Origin: DASSWB01 sp035705495
GTDB taxonomy: Bacteria > Bacteroidota > Bacteroidia > Flavobacteriales > Flavobacteriaceae
Length of the DNA: 64,000 nucleotides
Assembly (NCBI GenBank): GCA_035705495.1
Contig: DASSWB010000026.1
Span: forward strand, 22,984 to 86,983
Reading direction: 5' to 3'
The notes beneath the pieces are model-generated. The model saw only the letters and a list, made by a program, of their open reading frames with translations, ran no database searches and was not told where the DNA came from. Positions 9,391 through 17,607 of the stretch are shown here, in pieces (within the stretch, counting starts at the first letter, position 1; every line of letters begins with the position of its first letter). The position numbers and the translations under genes were made by a program.

Positions 9391-9900
9391 ATGAAAAATC
9401 TTTATATATTTTTCTTAATAAGTTTTGGTCTCAATTTTTCTCAAAATAATATTGGTCCAGTAGATAAGAAAGGATATGATTTGTATATCGTTTATGAAGA
9501 ATTAGATAAAATTTTCACAAAACCTATAGACACTACAGATGAAAATTTACACTATAGTGTTTATACCTTAAGAATCCCTAACCAAAATAATCCAAGGTTT
9601 GTATTTAATTTTAAAGATAAGGATAGTCTAGAGTTGGGCTATACCCTAAAGGGAGGCAATGGTACGGACTTTGATTTTAATTTTTCTCACAATAGTAAAG
9701 AACATGAAAAGTTTTATATTGAAAAAAATAAACACTTAGAGAATCAAATATCTATAAATCATATTTTGGCTTCTAATCTTAAAGTATTCGAGAGAGTATT
9801 AGAAAAGGCTAATATAATATATATATTGGAGGTAGTTGATGAAGAAAGTTTCGAATACATAGCAAGAGAAGTGAGTTATTCAAAGGATATTAAGCTATGA
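9391..9900 (+). CDS. Small secreted protein, type A of the island
   Basis: A 169-residue protein with a signal peptide (MKNLYIFFLISFGLNFSQ) and unknown function. The ATG follows the stop of the orphan module by one base (TAGTATG), indicating coupling. The mature region is charged and rich in Asp, Asn, Lys and aromatics (FNFKDKDSLELGY). About 100 bases of its 5' end recur, damaged, at about 11662-11758, so the gene was once present twice. Its 3' end is joined directly to the tail of a type B gene, which marks a recombination junction at 9900/9901. Candidate immunity protein by context only. Confidence 0.7.
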   Translation: MKNLYIFFLISFGLNFSQNNIGPVDKKGYDLYIVYEELDKIFTKPIDTTDENLHYSVYTLRIPNQNNPRFVFNFKDKDSLELGYTLKGGNGTDFDFNFSHNSKEHEKFYIEKNKHLENQISINHILASNLKVFERVLEKANIIYILEVVDEESFEYIAREVSYSKDIKL

Positions 9901-9999
9901 TTTATTAAGGGCACAAGAAAGAATATTATACCAACTGATTTATCATTTGATAATAGGTGATAGCCGCTCAATTCTAATTGATTCACGTATAAAAAATCT
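9901..9999 (+). repeat. Direct repeat copy 1: type B gene tail plus spacer
   Basis: About 99 bases closely matching 11571-11669, with a few substitutions and small indels. It includes the stretch encoding NIIPTDLSFDN in the intact type B gene and the spacer up to the next gene's first codons (ATTGATTCACGT). Here it is a remnant joined to the end of a type A gene. Confidence 0.8.
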
Positions 10000-10489
10000 G
10001 ATATTTATTATTGCGTTCTTGTTTTCTATAAATGTTTTTTCTCAAGAAAAGCAGAATGTGTATCAGGATATTTATATCATGACAAATTACTTTACTCAGG
10101 ATTTTTTGGGATATAAAGCCTATTTTGATATTAAAAGTACAGATTTAAGATTCACGCATGACACTTATTTTTTCAGGATAGACTTTCCGGATATTGATTA
10201 TAGTAGCCTCTATAGTTTGGGAAAACCTGTGAATATAGATTCGATAGAGGTGATGGAGCCTAAGCAGTTTTTTTACAATAAATCAAATAATTTTATTCAC
10301 ACAGAACTAAGTCTTTGGGAAAAAGAAAACAACACACGAATTTTTATCGTTGCTGAAATTCCTTCAAGTCGATTAAGAAGACAGGCGGATAAATCAAAAA
10401 AGCACATGATTTGGGACGTGGACTATGTTGGGACGATGAAAGAATTCTATCAAATGCTGATGACAAAAGGTTTGTTATCGGGAGATTGA
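9989..10489 (+). CDS. Small secreted protein, type B, start codon apparently lost (ATA)
   Basis: About 166 residues with a signal peptide (NLIFIIAFLFSINVFSQ). It is a paralogue of the protein at 11168: both share a segment of the form IDSI...F...NK...IH-ELSL followed by IFIV/IFII, and both have Y-F-I/RI strands after the signal. By alignment with the type A start (ATG AAA AAT CTT) the expected start codon at 9989 is ATA. The only in-frame upstream alternative is TTG at 9947, inside the repeat remnant, which would put an odd 14-residue extension before the signal. It may be expressed poorly or be a young pseudogene. Function unknown; immunity-like by context. Confidence 0.6.
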   Translation: MKNLIFIIAFLFSINVFSQEKQNVYQDIYIMTNYFTQDFLGYKAYFDIKSTDLRFTHDTYFFRIDFPDIDYSSLYSLGKPVNIDSIEVMEPKQFFYNKSNNFIHTELSLWEKENNTRIFIVAEIPSSRLRRQADKSKKHMIWDVDYVGTMKEFYQMLMTKGLLSGD

Positions 10490-10517
10490 AAAATATCCCC
10501 AGAAGATTTGAATAAAA

Positions 10518-10640
10518 ATGAAAAACGTATATTTTCTGTTAATCGTAATATTGCTGTCTTGTGAAGTTGTTTCACAACAAACCAGATTAAGTATTTTGGA
10601 TATTATAGAAGCTTTTCACGATAATAACCCAGACTGTTAA
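10518..10640 (+). CDS. 40-residue lipoprotein-like peptide or truncated gene
   Basis: A short frame beginning ATG at 10518 with a clean hydrophobic signal and a lipobox-like end (IVILLSCEVVSQ), then only about 20 further residues ending in NPDC before TAA. It lies 28 bases after the type B paralogue and 2 bases before the next gene, in the same direction. It may be a true small lipopeptide or the stump of a truncated immunity-like gene. Confidence 0.45.
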   Translation: MKNVYFLLIVILLSCEVVSQQTRLSILDIIEAFHDNNPDC

Positions 10641-10642
10641 TT

Positions 10643-11098
10643 ATGAAATACAAATTGTACATATTATTTTTCATGTTTTGTTTACAAAAAGGCTTAGCTC
10701 AAAAAAAACCGCAGCTTTGTATATGCTTTACTGAAAAAACAAAATATATTGAAGTCAATACCAGTGAAGATTCCACAAAAACCAGTTTTACAATTGTTAG
10801 AGGAGGATTTGAAACGAAAGAAAAAAGAAAAAAAAATTTAGAAAATTATCAAGCGGGGCCTCCTTCGGCATCGGGGCAACCCAGTTTTACTATTAATTAC
10901 TATACGTCAAAAAGACCAGAAAGAATTGATTTGATAAACTCCAATGATGAGTGCGAATTCTTCATTACATTAGATCAGTTCCGTCAAAAAGAATTTGGCT
11001 TTCCAAAGGGAATAGGAGGCTCTCAAGTAATTTTTTTGAAAAAACTCCCTGATGGCTCATTTTTAAAATGGAATCCTATACTAATGGCACGCGAATAA
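10643..11098 (+). CDS. Small secreted protein of the island, unknown
   Basis: A 151-residue protein with a signal peptide (LYILFFMFCLQKGLAQ). After it come a Cys-containing strand (QLCICFTEKTKYIEV), a basic linker with KEKRKKNLENYQAGPP, and a C-terminal part with CEFFITLDQFRQKEFG and SQVIFLKKLPDG. The C-terminal verbs of the fold resemble small periplasmic beta proteins, but I recognise no family. It differs from types A and B, so the array holds several unrelated small exported proteins, as expected if each was the partner of a different toxin tip. It starts two bases after the short peptide gene. Confidence 0.65.
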   Translation: MKYKLYILFFMFCLQKGLAQKKPQLCICFTEKTKYIEVNTSEDSTKTSFTIVRGGFETKEKRKKNLENYQAGPPSASGQPSFTINYYTSKRPERIDLINSNDECEFFITLDQFRQKEFGFPKGIGGSQVIFLKKLPDGSFLKWNPILMARE

Positions 11099-11167
11099 AA
11101 CTGATTAATCTTTTGAATGTAAGGATAAATTCAACATTAGTTTTAATGATAAAGAAAGTAGGTTATT

Positions 11168-11632
11168 ATGAAACGGTTAATTCTTATTGCTTTATTAATT
11201 TTCAGCTTTCAATATGCTGTTTCCCAGAATGATACTATTTATCTAATGGTAGAAGATGTTTCCATTCAATCAAGAATAGGACAAGAATTATCTTGGGGGT
11301 TTTTGGTTAAAAGCCATGATGATCGTTTCATTTGTGATTATTACAAATTTCAAATTCCAAATTGGATGGGCATTGATGAGAAAGGAGAAGATATTTTTTT
11401 TAACGCTGATCAGTTAAAAAAAGGAATTGATTTGGATTCCATTCATTTCGAAACCATTTCGTCTTTTATTCTTAATAAAAAACCTTGGGAGATACATAAT
11501 GAATTAAGTTTGATAAAGGAAATATTTATTATTGGACGACAAAATGGCAATTATTATTTCTTGCCATTAATTTATGAGGGCACACGAAAAAATATTATAC
11601 CAACTGATTTATCCTTTGATAATAAAGGATAG
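11168..11632 (+). CDS. Small secreted protein, type B (intact copy)
   Basis: A 154-residue protein with a signal peptide (LILIALLIFSFQYAVSQ) and no recognised domain. It is a paralogue of the gene at 9989-10489, with shared DLDSIHFE / NIDSIEVM and IHNELSL / IHTELSL segments. Its last 20 codons and the following spacer recur at 9901-9999. It is the last complete gene of the island, with a type A 5' remnant and then a strong terminator behind it. Proposed immunity or accessory role is inference from organisation. Confidence 0.7.
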   Translation: MKRLILIALLIFSFQYAVSQNDTIYLMVEDVSIQSRIGQELSWGFLVKSHDDRFICDYYKFQIPNWMGIDEKGEDIFFNADQLKKGIDLDSIHFETISSFILNKKPWEIHNELSLIKEIFIIGRQNGNYYFLPLIYEGTRKNIIPTDLSFDNKG

Positions 11633-11669
11633 TGCCAGTTGTAATTGATTCACGTCTTAAAAAGAATCT
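11571..11669 (+). repeat. Direct repeat copy 2: type B gene tail plus spacer
   Basis: The intact counterpart of 9901-9999. It covers the last codons of the type B gene (GTRKNIIPTDLSFDN), its stop, and the ATTGATTCACGT spacer leading to a type A start remnant. Confidence 0.8.
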
Positions 11670-11760
11670 TTATATATTCATTTTTAACACATTTTGGTAT
11701 CAATTTTTCTCAGAATAACAATGATCCCATAGATAAGAAGGGATATGATGATTATAATGA
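11662..11760 (+). pseudogene. 5' remnant of a type A small secreted gene
   Basis: About 97 bases clearly related to 9394-9490: both contain the AATCTTTATATATT stretch, TCAATTTTTCTCA, and GATAAGAAxGGATATGAT. The ATG is lost (AAG) and the frame stops after the first third, just before the terminator. It is a truncated duplicate of the gene at 9391. Confidence 0.7.
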
Positions 11761-11762
11761 AT

Positions 11763-11793
11763 AAAAAAGCCGCAGAATTGCGGCATTTTTTTT
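11763..11793. terminator. Strong bidirectional terminator closing the island
   Basis: AAAAAA-GCCGCA-GAAT-TGCGGC-ATTTTTTTT: a 6-bp GC-rich stem flanked by A and T tracts, placed between the convergent island and the Ste24-type protease gene. Confidence 0.9.
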
Positions 11794-11830
11794 GAATTTG
11801 AAAATCCACAACTTCCTCGAAACCCTAAAC

Positions 11831-13063
11831 TTAATTTTCCAAATTTTTTATTCTTTGAAAAAGAGTGGGATGTGAATAATGTATAAAAACATAAGCGGGA
11901 TGCGGCGTTAAATTACTTAAACTGTTCTTGGATAATTTTTTAAGACCAGAAATCAATGCTTCAGATTCAAAAGTATTTTTAGCATATTCGTCTGCTTGAT
12001 ATTCGAATTTTCTAGAGATTAAATTCATTATTATTCCTGTTACCTCGGAAATCGGTCCGTATAAAATACCGAAAGCAATCAAGCCGACATGAAAACTTGG
12101 TTGTTCAACTCCCAAAGCATTTGAAAGCAACGGATTGTTTATGAAAAGCGAAAGCAACCACAACGTAAATCCGGTGATCAAGATGGAAATAATCAAATTG
12201 AAAATAATGTGCTTCTTTTTATAATGACCGACTTCATGCGCCAAAACGGCAACGATTTCGGGTTCATCCAAGTCATTGATCAAGGTGTCGTACAGTGTGA
12301 TTCGCTTTTCTTTTCCAAAACCAGAAAAATAGGCGTTCGCTTTTGTGCTTCTTTTTGAACCATCAATTACGAAAATATTGTCCAGTGTAAAACCGACTTT
12401 TTGCGCATAAGTTTCGATTTGATCTCTTAAAGAACCTTCACCTAAAGGTGTTTGTTTGTTGAAAATCGGCACAATCAATTTTGCATAAAACATATTGACG
12501 AAAACCGAAAAAATCGCCACCAATCCCCAAGTGTAAAGCCAGAAATTATCGTCGGTGATTTGGTAGAACCAAATGATAAGTGACAAGATCCCGCCGCCCA
12601 CGATAATCATCATTGCCCAAGATTTGAGCTTGTCTAAAAAGAAAGTCTTTTTTGTGGTTTTATTGAAACCGTATTTTTCTTCAATCACAAAAGTGTTGTA
12701 GTAAGAAAACGGAAGACTTATGATGTCACTTGCGAGCATTATAATTCCGAAGAAAATCAAACCAATTACAATTTCATTATCTGAAATGGAACGTGCAATT
12801 TCATCCACAAAATCAAATCCGTCGAGGAAGAGAAAAAGCAATGTTACAATGATTGAAAATGTAGAAGAAATAATTCCGAAGCTGTATTTTTCCTTTTTAT
12901 AACGCATTGATTTCTCGTATTCTTCAGCGTTGTAAATATCTTGCAACGGTTCAGGAATCGGATCGTTAAAATGTTTGGCGTTCAGGAAATCGAGAATTTT
13001 TTCAATTAAAAAATCCAATAATATAATTCCGATGATAATGTAGAAAAGTGTGATTGAAGACAT
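11831..13063 (-). CDS. M48 family metalloprotease, Ste24/CAAX type
   Basis: A 410-residue membrane protease. Several hydrophobic segments precede and follow the zinc motif HEVGH (in LAHEVGHYKKKH, around residue 275), and the third ligand Glu is in the FEYQADEYA segment (about 355). This matches the Ste24 branch of M48, which in bacteria is thought to cut membrane or misfolded proteins, since the prenylated substrates of yeast are absent. Length is normal. It is followed on the minus strand by the island terminator and preceded 10 bases upstream by the DUF479 gene, so the two probably share a transcript. Confidence 0.92.
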   Translation of the reverse strand: MSSITLFYIIIGIILLDFLIEKILDFLNAKHFNDPIPEPLQDIYNAEEYEKSMRYKKEKYSFGIISSTFSIIVTLLFLFLDGFDFVDEIARSISDNEIVIGLIFFGIIMLASDIISLPFSYYNTFVIEEKYGFNKTTKKTFFLDKLKSWAMMIIVGGGILSLIIWFYQITDDNFWLYTWGLVAIFSVFVNMFYAKLIVPIFNKQTPLGEGSLRDQIETYAQKVGFTLDNIFVIDGSKRSTKANAYFSGFGKEKRITLYDTLINDLDEPEIVAVLAHEVGHYKKKHIIFNLIISILITGFTLWLLSLFINNPLLSNALGVEQPSFHVGLIAFGILYGPISEVTGIIMNLISRKFEYQADEYAKNTFESEALISGLKKLSKNSLSNLTPHPAYVFIHYSHPTLFQRIKNLEN

Positions 13064-13073
13064 TCAAATTTTT

Positions 13074-13658
13074 TTACAAAGTTGTCATTTTTTCGGAAAC
13101 AAAAGTTTGTAATTCTTCAAAAAATAAAAGGAATTCCGATTCAAATTCGGTGTAGAAAAGTTCGAGTTCTTCCACAGCAAAATTCATTTTCGAAACATCT
13201 TTTGTCCGCAGGTTCATCTGGTACAATATTTTTCCAATACCTTCAATGGTGGCATAACTTAAAAGCCAATTATCTTCAACCATATAAGGCATAAACTGCT
13301 GAATCCGCTTGGGCAAAATTTCAAAATTTTCCTGAAGCAGCTCGTAAAATTCATCTACATAAACATCCAGCTCTTTTTCAGAATATCTTCGCCAATGTAG
13401 CGCAAGAAAATGATCGTATAAAATGTCGACGATAATCCCGTTGAAATGCCCGTAACGTTCAAAAAGCCGGGCGGAACTTTTCCTTGCAATCGGATGCGTA
13501 TCGGTGTAAAAATCGATCGCTCGGTGCAAAATGATTCCCTTTTGTACCTCCGTTGGATATTTTTTATAGGAATTGCCTTTCACGGCATCGGCGATAAAAT
13601 TACCAATTTTCAACTGATCATTATTTCCGGAAAGATAGATGTGGGCCAAAAAGTTCAT
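13074..13658 (-). CDS. DUF479 / acyl carrier protein phosphodiesterase-like protein
   Basis: A 194-residue protein of the AcpH/DUF479 family, whose E. coli member removes 4'-phosphopantetheine from acyl carrier protein. The family's N-terminus MNFLAHIYLS, the GNFIADAVKG segment and ILHRAIDFYTDTHP (with the metal-binding His and Asp) are all present, as is the DILYDHFLALHW stretch. Length fits. Only the family, not the reaction, is certain in Flavobacteriia. It is upstream of and close to the Ste24-type gene. Confidence 0.85.
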   Translation of the reverse strand: MNFLAHIYLSGNNDQLKIGNFIADAVKGNSYKKYPTEVQKGIILHRAIDFYTDTHPIARKSSARLFERYGHFNGIIVDILYDHFLALHWRRYSEKELDVYVDEFYELLQENFEILPKRIQQFMPYMVEDNWLLSYATIEGIGKILYQMNLRTKDVSKMNFAVEELELFYTEFESEFLLFFEELQTFVSEKMTTL

Positions 13659-13726
13659 TATGCAAATTAACCATTTTTTAATTGTTTAAATATTCATAAC
13701 TTTTATGGCTTTTTTAAATGGACTTG

Positions 13727-13734
13727 TATCTTTG
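13727..13734 (+). promoter_or_regulatory. TATCTTTG -7 box upstream of glmM
   Basis: Matches the Bacteroidota TAnnTTTG element 80 bases before the glmM start. No good TTTG -33 element at the ideal distance was seen, so the match is partial. Confidence 0.45.
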
Positions 13735-13813
13735 TTTGAAAGCAGAATTGACTTAAAAATCTTGTTTTTTAAATATAAAAAAACAGCATCAGCTCATAAA
13801 CCAATCACAAAAA

Positions 13814-15202
13814 ATGACATTAATAAAATCTATTTCCGGAATCCGCGGAACCATTGGAGGAAAAACCCAAAACAATCTTACACCTATTGATACCGTTAAA
13901 TTTGCTGCAGCTTATGGAAGCTGGTTGCAAAAGCAGTTTCCCGATAAAAAACTGAAAGTTGTAGTTGGAAGGGACGCTCGAATTTCCGGCGCGATGATTC
14001 AGAATTTAGTAATGAATACTTTGGTGGGATTGGGAATAGAAGTAATTGATATTGATCTTTCCACAACGCCAACTGTTGAGGTTGCGGTTCCGATAGAAGA
14101 TGCAGACGGCGGAATTATCCTTACCGCAAGTCATAATCCGAAGCAATGGAACGCTTTGAAATTATTGAACAACAAAGGAGAATTTTTGGACGGAGAAAAT
14201 GGCGCTGAAATTCTTGAAATCGCCGAAAGTGAAGATTTCCATTTTGCTGAAGTCGACGATCTGGGAAGCATTCAGCAGAAATCAGAATACATCGATATCC
14301 ACATTAGAGAAGTTTTGAACCTGAAACTTGTAGATGCTGAAAAGGTTGCAAATGCGAAATTTAAAGTTGTGGTGGACGCGGTAAATTCGACCGGAGGGAT
14401 TGTCATTCCGAAGTTATTGAAAAAAATGGGGGTTGAGGTGGTGGAACTGTATTGTACTCCAAATGGAGATTTTCCTCACAATCCAGAGCCGCTGAAAGAG
14501 CATCTCGAAGATATTTGTAAACTGGTTGTGAAGGAAAAAGCCGATTTAGGTATTGTTGTCGATCCCGATGTTGACCGACTCGCATTTATATCTGAAGATG
14601 GGGAAATGTTTGGTGAAGAATATACTTTGGTCGCTTGTGCCGATTATGTTTTGAGCAAAACTCCGGGCAGTACGGTCAGTAATCTTTCCTCTTCACGAGC
14701 TTTGAAAGACGTAACAGAAAAACACGGTGGAACCTACAAAGCAAGTGCGGTAGGCGAGGTGAATGTTGTGCAGTTAATGAAAGATTCCGAAGCCATAATA
14801 GGAGGAGAGGGCAATGGAGGAATTATTTATCCTGAACTTCATTATGGAAGGGATAGTTTGGTGGGTGTTGCCTTATTTCTGACACATTTGGCGGAAAAGA
14901 AAATTTCGGTTTCGGAATTAAGAAAGGAATATCCATCCTATTTTATGAGCAAGAAAAAAATTGAACTGACTCCAGAATTGGATGTGGACAAGCTGTTGGA
15001 AGCAATGAAAAATAAATATTCCAACGAACAAGTTAGTACGGTGGACGGCGTGAAAATCGACTTTCCTGAAAATTGGGTGCATTTAAGAAAATCGAATACA
15101 GAGCCTATTATTAGGATTTATACCGAAGCTAAAAGTCAACAGGAAGCAAGTGATCTTGCCGATAAAATAATCAGTGAAATAAAAGAAATCGCTGGGATTT
15201 AA
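13814..15202 (+). CDS. glmM: Phosphoglucosamine mutase
   Basis: A 462-residue alpha-D-phosphohexomutase. It begins ISGIRGTIGG, has VVGRDARISG, and the phosphoserine loop TASHNPKQWN with Ser106. The metal-binding loop DPDVDRLAF (about residue 250) and the sugar loop GGEGNGGI (about 335), then the phosphate-binding RKSNTEPIIRIY near the C-terminus, complete the family's four sites. The best assignment is glucosamine-6-P to glucosamine-1-P for UDP-GlcNAc, feeding peptidoglycan and lipid A, though phosphomannomutase/phosphoglucomutase activity cannot be excluded from sequence. It overlaps the convergent acyltransferase by 4 bases. Confidence 0.88.
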   Translation: MTLIKSISGIRGTIGGKTQNNLTPIDTVKFAAAYGSWLQKQFPDKKLKVVVGRDARISGAMIQNLVMNTLVGLGIEVIDIDLSTTPTVEVAVPIEDADGGIILTASHNPKQWNALKLLNNKGEFLDGENGAEILEIAESEDFHFAEVDDLGSIQQKSEYIDIHIREVLNLKLVDAEKVANAKFKVVVDAVNSTGGIVIPKLLKKMGVEVVELYCTPNGDFPHNPEPLKEHLEDICKLVVKEKADLGIVVDPDVDRLAFISEDGEMFGEEYTLVACADYVLSKTPGSTVSNLSSSRALKDVTEKHGGTYKASAVGEVNVVQLMKDSEAIIGGEGNGGIIYPELHYGRDSLVGVALFLTHLAEKKISVSELRKEYPSYFMSKKKIELTPELDVDKLLEAMKNKYSNEQVSTVDGVKIDFPENWVHLRKSNTEPIIRIYTEAKSQQEASDLADKIISEIKEIAGI

Positions 15203-16104
15203 TCAATTACGGTCGCTTCTTTAGGAATTGGATAATTTCGAAATTTCCATCGTTTGTGCGTCCACAAATAATATTGAGGTGCGGCGTGAATTTGTTTTTC
15301 CAGTTTTCGTAAATACGCGTCTGTAATCGCAAACTCTTTTTCTGTTTCGGGATTGTAAGTGATAGTTTCAAAAGTTGCTTGATAGTAACCTCTTTTTACC
15401 TTTTCCACGTGGAGATAGGTAACCACCATATCCAAGTTTTTCGCCAATTTTTCCGTACCGGTAAAAACGGGAACCGTAATCCCCATAAATTTCGCCCAAT
15501 ATTTCGCTCTTTGCACGCGCGGCGTTTGATCGGCAATCATTCCATAAATTCCAAGAACTCCATTTTTTTGGTTTTTTGTAATGGTCTGGGTCGCATCTAC
15601 GGTCCGAATTAATTCTCCGTCATATCTACCGCGGATGTCTTTGGCCAATTTATCAAAATACGGATTAGCGACTTTTTTATAAATCCCAAAACCTCTGTAA
15701 TCATAACCATAAAGCTGTAATGCATTCATCCATTCATAGCTGGCATAATGACCACATATAAGAACGATGCTTTTGTTCATCGCGCGTATTTTGTCGATTT
15801 CCTCAAGATTAGTGAAAACAAATCTCTTTTTGAGTTCTTCTTCGGAAATAGAAATGCTCTTGATCATCTCAAGAAACATATCAACCATGTGGTGGAAAAA
15901 TTGTTTTCTGATTTTTTTGATTTCGTTATCGTCTTTTTCAGGAAATACCAATTTGAGATTGTCGAAAACGGTTTTTTTTCGATATGAAAAAACATAAAAA
16001 ACGAAGAAGAAAACAAAATCTGAAAAAAGATAGAATAGCGGAAAAGGCAACTTAGAAATAAGCAGTAAAATTGGGTATGTTATCCAAAAAACTAATTTTT
16101 GCAT
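15199..16104 (-). CDS. Lipid A biosynthesis acyltransferase (LpxL/HtrB family)
   Basis: A 301-residue inner-membrane acyltransferase of the LpxL/LpxM family, which adds a secondary acyl chain to Kdo-lipid A. A hydrophobic N-terminal anchor (about 10-38) is followed by the catalytic H-x4-E motif in GHYASYEW (about residues 118-125), then DGELIRTVD and ADQTPR, and the C-terminal LWTHKRWKFR, all typical of the family. Length is normal. The 3' end overlaps glmM by 4 bases. It adds to the envelope theme of the window. Confidence 0.9.
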   Translation of the reverse strand: MQKLVFWITYPILLLISKLPFPLFYLFSDFVFFFVFYVFSYRKKTVFDNLKLVFPEKDDNEIKKIRKQFFHHMVDMFLEMIKSISISEEELKKRFVFTNLEEIDKIRAMNKSIVLICGHYASYEWMNALQLYGYDYRGFGIYKKVANPYFDKLAKDIRGRYDGELIRTVDATQTITKNQKNGVLGIYGMIADQTPRVQRAKYWAKFMGITVPVFTGTEKLAKNLDMVVTYLHVEKVKRGYYQATFETITYNPETEKEFAITDAYLRKLEKQIHAAPQYYLWTHKRWKFRNYPIPKEATVID

Positions 16105-16130
16105 GGATTAAATTTCCAGCAAATATATGG

Positions 16131-16138
16131 TATATTTG
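16131..16138 (+). promoter_or_regulatory. TATATTTG -7 box upstream of the rhomboid gene
   Basis: Exact TAnnTTTG match 19 bases before the rhomboid ATG, in the gap to the divergent acyltransferase gene. The nearest TTTG lies too far upstream for a standard spacing. Confidence 0.45.
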
Positions 16139-16157
16139 AGATTTAACTGAAGTATCA

Positions 16158-16808
16158 ATGGGAGATTTAAGTTTGGTGAGTATTATAATAATCGGGATTA
16201 ATATTCTGGTTTCGATAAAAGGATTCAATGATTATTCATTTTTTGATAAATATAAATTCAATACGGCAGCAATAAAAAGAGGAGAGAAAATCAGGATTTT
16301 CAGTTCGGGATTCTTACATGCTGATGTTTCCCATTTGTTGTTCAATATGCTCACCTTGTATTTTTTTGCCGAAGTTGTTATTCATTCGTTGGGGAGTATC
16401 GGTTTTTTGGCGGTTTATATCGCAAGTTTGCTGCTGGGCAATTTTCTTTCATTCTTTTTTCATAAAGACGATCCGTCTTATAATGCAGTAGGAGCAAGTG
16501 GGGCTGTATCGGGAATAATTTATGCGGCAATTCTTTTGTATCCTGAAATGGATTTGTTTCTTTTCTTTATTCCAATTCCAATTCCAGCGTATGTTTTCGG
16601 GATTGGTTATATGTTGTATTCCATCTACGGAATGAAACGCCAATTGGGAAATATTGGTCATGACGCACATTTTGGCGGTGCGGTTGGAGGTTATGTTTTA
16701 ACCATTCTTCTGGTGCCATGGATTTTAATCGAAAATTTATTAATGGTGATTTTATTGGCAATTCCTATTGTCATTCTTTTTGTGCTTCAAAAAATGGGAA
16801 AAATATAA
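16158..16808 (+). CDS. Rhomboid family intramembrane serine protease
   Basis: A 216-residue six-helix membrane protein. The rhomboid marks are the HADVSHLLFNMLTLYFF helix (about 53-70), the GASGA nucleophile motif with Ser (about residue 115) and the catalytic His in HDAHFGGAVGGY (about 174), which together form the Ser-His dyad. It should cut membrane-spanning substrates within the bilayer; the substrate is unknown. It stands with its own likely promoter and is followed 46 bases later by the SIMPL gene, possibly in the same transcript. Confidence 0.93.
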   Translation: MGDLSLVSIIIIGINILVSIKGFNDYSFFDKYKFNTAAIKRGEKIRIFSSGFLHADVSHLLFNMLTLYFFAEVVIHSLGSIGFLAVYIASLLLGNFLSFFFHKDDPSYNAVGASGAVSGIIYAAILLYPEMDLFLFFIPIPIPAYVFGIGYMLYSIYGMKRQLGNIGHDAHFGGAVGGYVLTILLVPWILIENLLMVILLAIPIVILFVLQKMGKI

Positions 16809-16854
16809 TCATGGTATTCTTATTGTATAAGTGTAACTTCAAAAGATAAAAATT

Positions 16855-17532
16855 ATGAAAACATTCTTCACATTATTAATGTTTATTGTTGGTTTAAACA
16901 TGAATGCACAACAACAACATCCACCTTTGGTTTCTGTCGTGGGCGAGGGAATTGTTGAGGTTGTCCCAGATCAAGTGATTCTTCAAGCGCGTGTAGAACA
17001 CGAAGGATTGAACCCATCTGAAGTGAAAAGGAAAAATGACGAGGTATTAGATGCTATTTTTAAATTTTTAAAAAAAGAAGGAATTGATTCCAAAGACGTT
17101 CAAACCACCTATTTAAATCTGAACAAAAACTACGATTACCAAACAAAAACATATTCATATTCCGCAAATCAGTCTATTTCAATTACAATTAGGGATATCA
17201 GTAAGTATGAAGCGATTGTAACCGGACTTTTACAAAAAGGATTAAATCGAATTGATGGGATTACTTTTGATTCTTCTGAAATTGAAAAACACCAGCAAGA
17301 GGCTCGTAGGCTTGCTATTTTGGAAGCCAAGAAGAAAGCCGAACTCTATGCAAGCACTTTAAATCAAGAAATTGGTAAAGCCTATAGTATTAGCGAAACT
17401 CAAGATAATAATTTCCGACCTTACGGACCTGAAATAATGAAAATGAGTGCAGATAGTAGCTCACAGCAAACAATTGCACCTGGAGAAATGAAAATTTCAA
17501 TAAAGGTTCATGTATCTTTTTATTTATATTGA
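16855..17532 (+). CDS. SIMPL domain (DUF541) periplasmic protein
   Basis: A 225-residue exported protein with a signal peptide ending MNAQQ. The body begins PPLVSVVGEGIVEVVPDQV, the signature start of SIMPL/DUF541, and shows the family pattern LQARVEHEG then NxLN...YDYQTKTYSYSANQSISI and a C-terminal MKISIKVHVSFYLY strand. E. coli YggE is the known member and is linked to oxidative stress, but the molecular role is unclear. Length is normal and the bidirectional terminator at 17560 follows. Confidence 0.88.
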   Translation: MKTFFTLLMFIVGLNMNAQQQHPPLVSVVGEGIVEVVPDQVILQARVEHEGLNPSEVKRKNDEVLDAIFKFLKKEGIDSKDVQTTYLNLNKNYDYQTKTYSYSANQSISITIRDISKYEAIVTGLLQKGLNRIDGITFDSSEIEKHQQEARRLAILEAKKKAELYASTLNQEIGKAYSISETQDNNFRPYGPEIMKMSADSSSQQTIAPGEMKISIKVHVSFYLY

Positions 17533-17559
17533 TCCGAGCTTTGAATTTTATGAAATAAA

Positions 17560-17589
17560 AAAATGCCTTTCCGAAAAGAAAGGCATTTT
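17560..17589. terminator. Bidirectional terminator between SIMPL and TlpA-like genes
   Basis: AAAATGCCTTTC and GAAAGGCATTTT form a 12-bp stem around a six-base loop with A/T tracts on both sides, placed between convergent stops. Confidence 0.88.
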
Positions 17590-17607
17590 CATTTTTAAAG
17601 GATTTTC

